DNA of 11,990 nucleotides from Gammaproteobacteria bacterium (GTDB lineage Bacteria; Pseudomonadota; Gammaproteobacteria; Tenderiales; Tenderiaceae). Made by a program: the position numbers and the translations under genes. Of this stretch, positions 6,393 through 11,990 are shown in pieces. Within the stretch, counting starts at the first letter, position 1, and every line of letters starts with the position of its first letter. A model generated the notes under the pieces. That model made no database searches, had not been told where the DNA came from, and saw only the letters and a program-made list of their open reading frames with translations. The stretch is from contig JALTMR010000411.1 in NCBI GenBank assembly GCA_027001525.1, positions 1 through 11,990 on the forward strand. Reading direction: 5' to 3'.

Positions 6393-6485
6393 CTAGTGCT
6401 TGCCTGGCAGCATCAGATACCAAGCAAACCACATACTTAAAAAGGCAAGAACAATCCCCAAGACAGTCGCTATAGCCTCGACCAT
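6393..6485 (-). CDS. 30-residue single-TM peptide upstream of ccoN
   Basis: The frame encodes MVEAIATVLGIVLAFLSM, then WFAWYLMLPGKH, then a stop. It is almost entirely one TM helix with aromatic residues near one end and a basic tail. A strong GGAGGG site lies six bases before the ATG, which is good evidence of translation. It lies between the 96-residue gene and ccoN on the same strand. The size recalls tiny respiratory subunits such as CcoM of cbb3 or CydX of cytochrome bd, but no sequence match is claimed. Confidence 0.75.
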   Translation of the reverse strand: MVEAIATVLGIVLAFLSMWFAWYLMLPGKH

Positions 6486-6570
6486 TTGAAACCCTCCGAA
6501 ATATTTCCCCAAAAGAACACAGCTACCCGGCACAGACGCCAGGTTTCCGGCAATCAAACAAACAACTCAA

Positions 6571-6861
6571 CTACCCAGCCTGGCGCGCCGCAGCTGCCTC
6601 AATCTCACCATGCCGATTCAAAGTAATCAGCATAATAATCATAAAAGCGATACCAAACACGATCATGCACCAGTCGATAAAACCGGTAAAAGTTGTAGGA
6701 TCAAAAGCTTGCATACCCATTCCGCCCCAGTCCTCGAAGGGACCACGACCTAAAGCACACATAAGAGCAGCGCCGAACACACTACCATTACCCATACCGG
6801 TCGTAACACCACCGATCAGGCTAACGATAAAGGTCTTTGCTGGCGTTAGATTATTTACCAT
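6571..6861 (-). CDS. 96-residue membrane protein heading the ccoN operon
   Basis: The product has 96 residues. A moderately hydrophobic, glycine-rich segment (about 9-36, FIVSLIGGVTTGMGNGSVFG) is followed by a polar loop (GRGPFEDWGGMGMQAFDPTTF) and a strong TM helix (about 60-80, FIDWCMIVFGIAFMIIMLI), then an Ala-rich charged tail. There is no heme or metal motif beyond scattered Met and Cys residues. The GGAGGGG site directly before the ATG at 6861 supports the start. It precedes the 30-residue peptide by 85 bases with no terminator seen between, so it is probably the first gene of the core operon. I do not recognise the family. Confidence 0.78.
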   Translation of the reverse strand: MVNNLTPAKTFIVSLIGGVTTGMGNGSVFGAALMCALGRGPFEDWGGMGMQAFDPTTFTGFIDWCMIVFGIAFMIIMLITLNRHGEIEAAAARQAG

Positions 6862-7296
6862 GACTCCCCTCCATTTAGCTGTTTAGCTAACAAAACGATG
6901 AACTCCGAATCAGTTCCCTTTTTCTTGTGCAACAACACTCAAATGCCTCCCATTTGGGTATTGCCCTCCAGCACAAAAACTTCGCCTTTAGGAACTAATA
7001 CTGACTGGCGATATTTGCACACGCCACCACAAACAGTCAAGCCCTTTTTGGACCCAAACCATGACCTAAGAAGATGTTTTCATGCCCCCATAACCGAAGC
7101 ACCCAAGACCGCCCAACAAGCCATATCAAATAGTCGATACAACTCCCGCATCCGCACAAAACCACACGACACACCACCAAAGAACAGAACCCACTCAGCC
7201 CGATCAAAGCCATAGGAAAGAGCGACTGATTGCAGTATCCTAGGCTTTACAGAAAAAGCAGTTCAATCCTTGAAATCAACCAAACACTCTAAGCAA
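6862..7296. other. Long intergenic region between divergent genes
   Basis: These 435 bases separate the core operon (leftward) from the small plus-strand gene. The plus strand is poor in G and rich in C and A, especially at 7021-7200. A TTGACT box on the minus strand (7040-7035) could be a -35 element for the core operon, but no good -10 is placed correctly. An eight-base palindrome TTAGCTAA lies within 6877-6892. No convincing FNR, terminator or RNA gene was found. The region probably holds the promoters of both flanking units. Confidence 0.5.
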
Positions 7297-7500
7297 ATGA
7301 AAGAAATCATTATCTACTCCATTGCCGGCGTAGCCTCGCTGTTTATCTTTGGCTACACCATTCACATGTTTGTAGGGGGACTTGTCGAGGAGGAGACAGA
7401 GACGCTACTCATCGCTGCCGCCTGCACCATTGCCGCTGTCGTCATGGGACTCATGGTATGGGATATCAAAAAGCGGCGACAGAACAGCCACCGCTCTTAA
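7297..7500 (+). CDS. Small two-TM membrane protein, plus strand
   Basis: The product has 67 residues from the ATG at 7297; a TTG at 7270 would add nine. Two TM helices (about 2-25 and 36-57) are separated by an acidic loop (GGLVEEETET), and the tail is basic (DIKKRRQNSHRS), giving an in-out-in arrangement by the positive-inside rule. The ribosome binding site is weak. It converges on the gene at 7504-7965, with only three bases between the stop codons. I do not recognise it. Confidence 0.6.
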   Translation: MKEIIIYSIAGVASLFIFGYTIHMFVGGLVEEETETLLIAAACTIAAVVMGLMVWDIKKRRQNSHRS

Positions 7501-7503
7501 AAA

Positions 7504-7965
7504 CTACTTATAAACAGACAAACGGGAACGCAACTCACTATATTCACTTTCAACAGGGAACTGGCCACGATGAAAAACAAACTGCCTCTTCTTCCCTGAC
7601 AGATCCATACCCGTCAATGCAAACGACTTCCCTGCATAATCTGAGAAGTATTTTAGGTCCTTCACCAACTCTATTTGATCGCCACGTTTTATCTTTACAG
7701 AGATGGCGTTTTTGGACACTGACAACTCCGTAGGAGCTGAAGGCAAAATCATTAACCGGGTAGAGAGTACCCGATTAGCCCCGGCAATAAAAAAGAAGCT
7801 TGCCCCAAAAAATAACAAATACGCCCAACTCTGATTTGCCCCCCCGCCATACCAAAGCTTAAGACCGATAGATGCCAGCGCAACCACCGTTGGCACATAC
7901 ATCACCAGATCCCACGTAGCCCCCTTTTTATCGGGCACCAATATATACGTCTGCGACTTACTCAT
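7504..7965 (-). CDS. Two-TM protein with a C-terminal soluble beta-rich domain
   Basis: The product has 153 residues. A short polar N-terminus (MSKSQTYILVPDKKGATWD) is followed by two TM helices (about 20-38 and 46-66). A domain of about 85 residues follows, with alternating pattern (TELSVSKNAISVKIKRG, DLKYFSD, KRQFVFHRG). This layout resembles small bacterial membrane proteins with a PH-like domain, but the assignment is tentative. An AGGG site precedes the ATG, five bases after the stop of the thioredoxin-like gene, so it is the last gene of that unit. Its role is unknown; a place in assembly of the neighbouring cytochrome proteins is inferred from context. Confidence 0.75.
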   Translation of the reverse strand: MSKSQTYILVPDKKGATWDLVMYVPTVVALASIGLKLWYGGGANQSWAYLLFFGASFFFIAGANRVLSTRLMILPSAPTELSVSKNAISVKIKRGDQIELVKDLKYFSDYAGKSFALTGMDLSGKKRQFVFHRGQFPVESEYSELRSRLSVYK

Positions 7966-7970
7966 TCACC

Positions 7971-8465
7971 CTACCCAGCACTCTTCACGCGTCCCAACAC
8001 GGCATCAAGCTCACCATACAAGACCCGACCGGCCTGCTTGTAGCGCACAATACCGTCCTTGTCGATGACATAAGTCCACGGATCTCCCATGACCTTAAAC
8101 ACCTTAAATGCCTCAGGGTTTTGGTACTGATCCATATGAAGAAAAAGCACATCATCATGCTTATCCATCATCCCCTTGAGCATCTGAAGCTGCTTGTCGC
8201 ACACAGTACAGTGGCCCGGTGTGGCAAACTCCAACACCACTGTCTTGTTCTGAGCCAACGCATCATCCAGAGAATACTGATACATCCGTTCATCAGGGTA
8301 TCTGTAGCTCGTTATACGGCTAAAGTCCCCCCCTACATCCGCCAACGTTTTAGTTTTCACCTGGGGGGCGACGGAGCCAACGTGCAACGCACCTTCAGGA
8401 GCAACACCACACCCCGAAACCACCAGGGACAATAACCAAAGCACCACTATAGCTCGAAATTTCAT
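7971..8465 (-). CDS. Thioredoxin-fold lipoprotein (TlpA/SCO-like) with CxxC
   Basis: The product has 164 residues from the ATG at 8465. The first 19 form a lipoprotein signal (KFRAIVVLWLLSLVVSGC), with C19 as the lipidated cysteine. The soluble part has a thioredoxin fold: a strand KTVVLEFATPGHCTVCDKQL (74-93) with CTVC at 86-89, the WTYVID strand after a cis-Pro-like DP (128-135), and GIVRYKQAGRV. TlpA and SCO proteins of this type reduce apocytochrome or CuA/CuB sites, or deliver copper, at the periplasmic face. The gap between the two cysteines is two residues, as in TlpA, rather than three as in SCO. The start overlaps the stop of the HCO-like gene by one base (TGATG), so coupling is likely. 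A longer start at 8489 would ruin the signal peptide. Confidence 0.85.
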   Translation of the reverse strand: MKFRAIVVLWLLSLVVSGCGVAPEGALHVGSVAPQVKTKTLADVGGDFSRITSYRYPDERMYQYSLDDALAQNKTVVLEFATPGHCTVCDKQLQMLKGMMDKHDDVLFLHMDQYQNPEAFKVFKVMGDPWTYVIDKDGIVRYKQAGRVLYGELDAVLGRVKSAG

Positions 8466-8977
8466 CAGTCCTTCTCCCACCCGGAACACGTCTTATACAG
8501 ATTGTAGGCCCAGATAATATTGGCAAGCAAAACCAAGGTTCCAAATATCCCCATCGCCGCCAGCCAAGGCTTAACTATCGCCTCAACTTCTTGCGGGGAA
8601 GAGTAGACACTGGCATTCCCTCCCAGCACGCCCGCAATGGTAAAGAGCAACACCATCCCCACCAAACCAACGTTATGAATCCAGAAATGTACCTTAACCA
8701 ACTTCAGACTGTAGATGGGCCGCCTGACCAAACGAGGAATGATGTAATACACTGACGCAAAAATCGCCATCTCAACCCACCCAAGCAGATTGATATGGGT
8801 GTGCGCCCTCACAATCAAATTACCGTGCAAGCGATGATCAACAAAGTGACGGAACTCAGCAATCCCCCCCATTAAAGCCCCCCACGAAAACCCGATAATG
8901 GCATAAACAACGCACGCATAAACAAACAACAAGGTATAGCGCGTATATTCTTTATCCTGGACCCACGGCTCGTTCAC
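8465..8977 (-). CDS. Stand-alone four-TM protein like the C-terminal helices of CcoN
   Basis: The product has 170 residues from a GTG at 8977, with GAGAGG six bases upstream. TM helices fall at about 16-38, 58-80, 95-118 and 138-160. Residues 55-120 align with residues 339-404 of the CcoN-like protein in this same window: AHTH against AHAH, LLG, VYY, RR, YSL, HFW, and TIAG with similar spacing. It also resembles HVHSGALGW of classical CcoN. Thus H59 and H61, the positions of two heme ligands in CcoN, are kept, while the copper-site helices are missing. It might bind heme b or serve as a partner or assembly subunit. It lies 40 bases after the anchored cytochrome c gene. The length and good start argue against a decayed gene. 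Confidence 0.85.
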   Translation of the reverse strand: MNEPWVQDKEYTRYTLLFVYACVVYAIIGFSWGALMGGIAEFRHFVDHRLHGNLIVRAHTHINLLGWVEMAIFASVYYIIPRLVRRPIYSLKLVKVHFWIHNVGLVGMVLLFTIAGVLGGNASVYSSPQEVEAIVKPWLAAMGIFGTLVLLANIIWAYNLYKTCSGWEKD

Positions 8978-9017
8978 AAAACACCTCTCACACTCTTGTT
9001 AACACGCAAAACCACAA

Positions 9018-9572
9018 CTACTCACGAATATCGCGATACTTGTCCTTCCACTCCTCGGGAGCAAAGGTCTCCAGGGCTCCGTCAATAAACCCCGACGCCC
9101 CCTTGGGTGGTAACGGCGATGATGCCGCACCCTGGTCGGATTTCAAACCCGATAAAAAAGCGGCTATCGCCTCCAAATCAGCCAACGGTAGACTACTCAC
9201 GTAGGCCGCCTCTTTTGGGGCAAAGCCATGATCGAGCGTCGGCGCACCATAAGTTGCCTCAGGGTCACGCATAAACTTCAGCAGCCACTCCTCACTTCGC
9301 TTGGAGCCAATACCATCAAGATTCAAACCCATATTGGTGCCATTTCGCATAGCTCGATGGCAGGCAGTACAACGCGCCTCGCGGAATATTCTAGAACCCT
9401 GCTTGCCCTGCTCGGTAAAGGTGTAGTGCGTACGCACTTCAAACATCGGCTTATCTGACATCAACCGAAAAGCCTCAAGTGCAACATAACCAATCACCGC
9501 AGCCACAAGGAAAATACCAAAGATACCAAACAGGAGTTTTTCACCCTGCTTTAAAGGTTGCTTACCAGCCAT
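9018..9572 (-). CDS. Membrane-anchored monoheme cytochrome c, no obvious distal Met
   Basis: The product has 184 residues. A TM anchor at about 12-32 follows a polar start (AGKQPLKQGEK). The heme motif CTACH is at 68-72 in GSRIFREARCTACH, and LDGIGSKRSEEWLLKFMRDP matches the sister cytochrome at 1891-2394. The position of the M-P-x-F ligand motif reads AAYVSSLP here, with no methionine; M81 and M101 or H115 are other candidates. A long Pro/Gly-rich and acidic tail (145-184) follows. It would be a periplasmic electron carrier, presumably for the HCO-like module downstream. The GGG-containing ribosome site is weak. It is the first gene of its unit, after the terminator of cytochrome c4. Confidence 0.88.
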   Translation of the reverse strand: MAGKQPLKQGEKLLFGIFGIFLVAAVIGYVALEAFRLMSDKPMFEVRTHYTFTEQGKQGSRIFREARCTACHRAMRNGTNMGLNLDGIGSKRSEEWLLKFMRDPEATYGAPTLDHGFAPKEAAYVSSLPLADLEAIAAFLSGLKSDQGAASSPLPPKGASGFIDGALETFAPEEWKDKYRDIRE

Positions 9573-9664
9573 ATACTAACCCACAACAAAGACACAACAC
9601 TGAAGACCACAAGAGGATGAAGACCTACATTCCATGCAGTACGACACTCTAGCACCAAATTAAC

Positions 9665-9696
9665 AAAAAACGGGGCGCTGAAAACTCAACGCCCCG
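9665..9696 (-). terminator. Rho-independent terminator after cytochrome c4
   Basis: CGGGGCG pairs with CGCCCCG, with one mismatch and then TGA/TCA extending the stem to a four-base loop (9671-9696). On the minus strand a TTTTTT run follows. It lies about 40 bases after the stop of the cytochrome c4 gene and separates it from the next unit. Confidence 0.9.
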
Positions 9697-9736
9697 CTTC
9701 ATATGTAGCTACACCACGAAACACAAGCAATACAAA

Positions 9737-10501
9737 CTATGGCAAATGCTCTGGTGGAACCTGAGTATTACCCAAGGTAGTGGGCGGCGCCTGCGTCAGA
9801 TAAGTCGCCACATTCAGAATATCCTCATCTGTCAGCTTCTCAGCAACTTTTCGCATCTGCGCCATAGGATCATTCTTACGCTCACCGTCTCGAAACTTTT
9901 TCAACTGAGCCACAAGATAGGTAAGCTTCTGCTCCCCAATCCGAGGATACATTGGCTCAACGCCACGCCCGTTAAAACCGTGACAAGAGTAACAAGAAGG
10001 AATGTCACGCTCCGGCACACCGTAATACACCATAATCTTACCGACGTAGGCTTGCCCTACCTCTGTCCCCATCTCTTTCAGCGCAGCAATATCGGAACCA
10101 CCAGAAGCAACCTGCAACTGCTTACCCTTAAAAGTGCGCCCCAAAGAGTTCAGGTAGGCAGCTACGTCACGCCGATCAGCCTCCGACAGCCCCTTGGCAT
10201 TGGCGTTCATCACGTACATCGCCGTATCCTGGCGACGATCATTCGCGTAATCATCAAGCTGTTTATACAGAAACTGATACAACTGGCCCGCCAAGCGAGG
10301 CGTACCCAGATTATCATCCCCAAGACCGGTAGCACCGTGACAAGAATTACAAGCGGGAACATCCCCCTTACCATTCTCAAAAACAGACTTACCGTTAGCG
10401 TAGTCCGCACCGGTTACCTTATTACCACCAGCATGCACTGGAGACATCATCATCAACGCCAACACAGACGCCGACCCAAGCTTTAACAAATAAGTGCGCA
10501 T
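9737..10501 (-). CDS. Diheme cytochrome c4
   Basis: The product has 254 residues from the ATG at 10501. A Sec signal peptide ends at about residue 24 (SPVHAGG). Two similar cytochrome c domains follow, with heme motifs CNSCH at 51-55 and CYSCH at 170-174. Each is followed by GxxGxG, P-R-L/I-x-G/E-Q, a Y-x-x-x-Q-L helix (the first reads YKQLDDYANDRR), a methionine region (M95/M98 and M213/M216), and the AAYL/ATYL helix. This is the full cytochrome c4 pattern. In gammaproteobacteria this periplasmic protein carries electrons from the bc1 complex to cbb3 oxidases. An upstream in-frame ATG (10543) has no ribosome site and would spoil the signal peptide, whereas GGGAGGG precedes 10501. It may deliver electrons to the complex encoded downstream. 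Confidence 0.95.
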   Translation of the reverse strand: MRTYLLKLGSASVLALMMMSPVHAGGNKVTGADYANGKSVFENGKGDVPACNSCHGATGLGDDNLGTPRLAGQLYQFLYKQLDDYANDRRQDTAMYVMNANAKGLSEADRRDVAAYLNSLGRTFKGKQLQVASGGSDIAALKEMGTEVGQAYVGKIMVYYGVPERDIPSCYSCHGFNGRGVEPMYPRIGEQKLTYLVAQLKKFRDGERKNDPMAQMRKVAEKLTDEDILNVATYLTQAPPTTLGNTQVPPEHLP

Positions 10502-10669
10502 ACGAAAGACACCCTCCCAGATTCTTGTCTTTTTTAGCCTCATTGCTGCAGACAGGACGAAACCCCCCTCAGCAAAACCGGCTAAAAACCCCCGAAATAA
10601 AACTTAAAGAAACCAGCACAACCCCCTCAGGTAGCGCCAGCGACCAACATTAAACTAATTTAGAAAAAG

Positions 10670-10762
10670 TTAAGAATTTCTCTTGAGAATAAAGGCCGCT
10701 AAGCCCAGAGAAAATACGAACCAAATACCATAGATGAGTAAAATCTGACCTGTTCCTAACAT
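10670..10762 (-). CDS. 30-residue single-TM peptide upstream of cytochrome c4
   Basis: The frame encodes MLGTGQILLIYGIWFVFS, then LGLAAFILKRNS and a stop. It is one TM helix with a basic C-terminal end, which suggests N-out or hairpin-free insertion with the tail in the cytoplasm. A strong GGGAGG site is six bases before the ATG. It lies 168 bases before the c4 start with nothing else in between. I do not recognise the sequence. Its form matches the other tiny peptides in this window. Confidence 0.75.
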   Translation of the reverse strand: MLGTGQILLIYGIWFVFSLGLAAFILKRNS

Positions 10763-10945
10763 TGCTTGCCTCCCATTAAGCACCAGTTTTAGCCGAAATG
10801 TTTTTCGTAAAAAACGCATCAACTTCGCCGAGGAAGATGTATATCACGAGATCAAAGCGCAATGCAAGCATTCACCCGACACTGGCACGGCAAAACAGAG
10901 CCGCTTCGCGCGCATCGTCAGCGTGCAGCCCCATGCGTTTTCAGA

Positions 10946-10951
10946 TATGAT
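10946..10951 (+). promoter_or_regulatory. Possible -10 box for the plus-strand membrane gene
   Basis: TATGAT matches five of six bases of the sigma-70 -10 consensus and lies 35 bases before the ATG at 10987. No good -35 is present at the right distance, so the call is weak. Confidence 0.25.
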
Positions 10952-10986
10952 TTCGCACCTGATTTTCAGCTCAACAAATTAAAGCA

Positions 10987-11990
10987 ATGGAAATGATTAA
11001 ATCCAAATTGGAACAGTACTGGGGAATCATCGTCCTCATTGTTTGGGGGGCATTAATCCTCAGCCTAAGTCTGCTTCGGCTCGACCCCTACGGGATCGAA
11101 GAGAGCGCCGCCCGGGCACTGCTACTCAACTGGTCAGTCGCTGACCGCGTGGTCAATCCCATCGTCACCCTGGGGGCACCCGACCTGAGGGCATTGCTCT
11201 TTCTTCCCCTCGGTGCCTATTGGGCGGGCAGCTTTGTCGCACTAAAAGTCTTTTCGCTTCTGATTTTTTTTGGCGCTGTCACCTTTTTGTATCGCTGGAG
11301 CAGAAAGCATTTCAGCGATGAAGCTGCACTTATCTCCAGCGGGTTACTTTTGATCTCACCCCTGGCAATCATGCAGATCAACTCCATCGGTATTGGCCCC
11401 TACTTGTTGCTGGGGTTTGGCGCAGGATTGTGGATCAATCAACGTTATCGAGAAAAAGGCAAGCCGCTGGGTGGCTGGTATTTCACCCAAAACCTGTTGA
11501 TCGTCACCATGGTCAGTATTCACCCTGCCGCCCTGGCCTACCCCCTGGCGCTGGCCTGGGAGTGGAAGAGAGACCCTGTCGATGCACGCCAGCAAAAGCA
11601 AATTCAGATCGGCATTGCCGCCGCGACTATCTTTGCCCTGGTGTTCAGATTTGGATGGCCAGGTATCGAATGGGGCATCAATCCCATGGAGAGCCTCGGC
11701 GCACTATTCAGCGGTAAAGTACCTGGCGACCCGGTCGCCAGCCAGTGGGTGTCCGGCATTGTTCCCGCAGCGCTCTTGCTGGCGGTCATTTTCTACAACC
11801 GCAAGCAGATTCTGGAAAACATGATGTCACGCATGCTGGTCCTGGCCGTCGTTTTGGGCGCAGCCTCTGCTGACTACGGCTGGACGCTGATCGTGCTGGC
11901 CACCATCCTGTTTCTCGGCATTCCACTGCTCATCAAACTCAATGATGCTTTTGGTGCCCACAGCTTTGCCGGGCAACGAGGCATCGTCAT
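10987..11990 (+). CDS. Polytopic membrane protein (partial, runs off right edge)
   Basis: An open frame starts at the ATG at 10987, with a TGA stop in frame 27 bases upstream, and stays open to the end of the window (334 codons). It begins MEMIKSKLEQYWGIIVLIVW, giving a first TM helix (about 12-31). It continues with the loop RLDPYGIEESAARALLLNWS and about eight or nine further hydrophobic segments. The layout, with a periplasmic loop after the first helix that carries acidic residues and then many helices, recalls GT-C type glycosyltransferases or related large membrane proteins, but no diagnostic motif was found and I do not assign a function. It is divergent from the cytochrome cluster and more GC-rich, so it probably belongs to a different functional unit. 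Confidence 0.8.
   Translation, partial: MEMIKSKLEQYWGIIVLIVWGALILSLSLLRLDPYGIEESAARALLLNWSVADRVVNPIVTLGAPDLRALLFLPLGAYWAGSFVALKVFSLLIFFGAVTFLYRWSRKHFSDEAALISSGLLLISPLAIMQINSIGIGPYLLLGFGAGLWINQRYREKGKPLGGWYFTQNLLIVTMVSIHPAALAYPLALAWEWKRDPVDARQQKQIQIGIAAATIFALVFRFGWPGIEWGINPMESLGALFSGKVPGDPVASQWVSGIVPAALLLAVIFYNRKQILENMMSRMLVLAVVLGAASADYGWTLIVLATILFLGIPLLIKLNDAFGAHSFAGQRGIV

Noticed and set aside
7037..7213. Minus-strand frame of 58 codons, Cys- and Leu-rich
   Set aside because: It has no ribosome binding site, and the residues reflect the G/T-rich strand. It could be real only if conserved, so it is not listed.
6898..7215. Plus-strand frame of 105 codons in the intergenic region
   Set aside because: The composition is low in hydrophobic order and rich in Pro, Thr, Asn and Lys/Arg, with no ribosome site. 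It looks like chance reading of a C- and A-rich strand.
8465..8977. HCO-like gene as a pseudogene fragment of a CcoN
   Set aside because: It has a good GTG start with a ribosome site, tight coupling to its neighbour, its own first helix and kept motif residues. A functional short protein is more likely.
9746..10486. Plus-strand open frame of 246 codons
   Set aside because: It is antisense to cytochrome c4, which has two heme motifs and a signal peptide.
10763..10986. FNR/ANR-type boxes (TTGAT-N4-ATCAA) before the c4 unit and the plus-strand gene
   Set aside because: Only half-sites such as TTGATG were found, with no second half at the right spacing. The same holds for 6862-7296.
1..11990. 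CRISPR arrays, tRNA or rRNA genes, insertion sequences
   Set aside because: No regularly spaced repeats, cloverleaf sequence, rRNA segment or transposase was recognised by reading.

Overview
The window comes from a Gram-negative proteobacterium, most likely a gammaproteobacterium. It carries a diheme cytochrome c4, a CcoN/CcoO-type terminal reductase, membrane-anchored c-type cytochromes, lipoprotein and Sec signals, and good Shine-Dalgarno sites. I cannot name a genus. From one end to about 10,760 nearly every gene lies on the minus strand, so the window reads right to left. The two exceptions are a small plus-strand membrane protein near 7,300-7,500 and a large partial plus-strand membrane protein from 10,987 to the right edge.

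Region by region, in minus-strand order: (1) 10,762-9,665 holds a 30-residue membrane peptide, cytochrome c4 and a rho-independent terminator. (2) 9,572-7,504 holds a membrane-anchored monoheme cytochrome c, a four-helix protein resembling only the C-terminal part of a CcoN-type subunit, a thioredoxin-fold lipoprotein with a CxxC motif, and a two-helix membrane protein. (3) 6,861-3,111 is the core operon: a 96-residue membrane protein, a 30-residue peptide, a CcoN-like heme-copper subunit, an enlarged CcoO-like cytochrome, a CcoP-like subunit without heme-binding motifs, a 41-residue peptide and a strong terminator. (4) 3,005 to the left edge is a second operon: a two-helix protein, a CcoS-like maturation protein, a monoheme cytochrome c, a four-helix protein, a membrane-anchored formylglycine-generating-enzyme (FGE) fold protein without the catalytic cysteines, a small signal-peptide/TM protein, and the start of another exported protein.

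Taken together these look like a divergent respiratory heme-copper reductase of the C family (cbb3/NOR side) with dedicated electron carriers, accessory membrane subunits and assembly factors. Subunit I keeps all six metal-ligand histidines and the cbb3 active-site tyrosine, but it also has an HGT...AHAH segment and a glutamate that recall nitric oxide reductase NorB. Three things make the system unusual: the heme-less CcoP-like subunit, the replacement cytochromes encoded separately, and the orphan C-terminal HCO module. Whether it reduces O2 or NO cannot be settled from sequence alone. At least three tiny membrane proteins with good ribosome binding sites (3,148-3,273; 6,393-6,485; 10,670-10,762) would be missed by a usual length cutoff.
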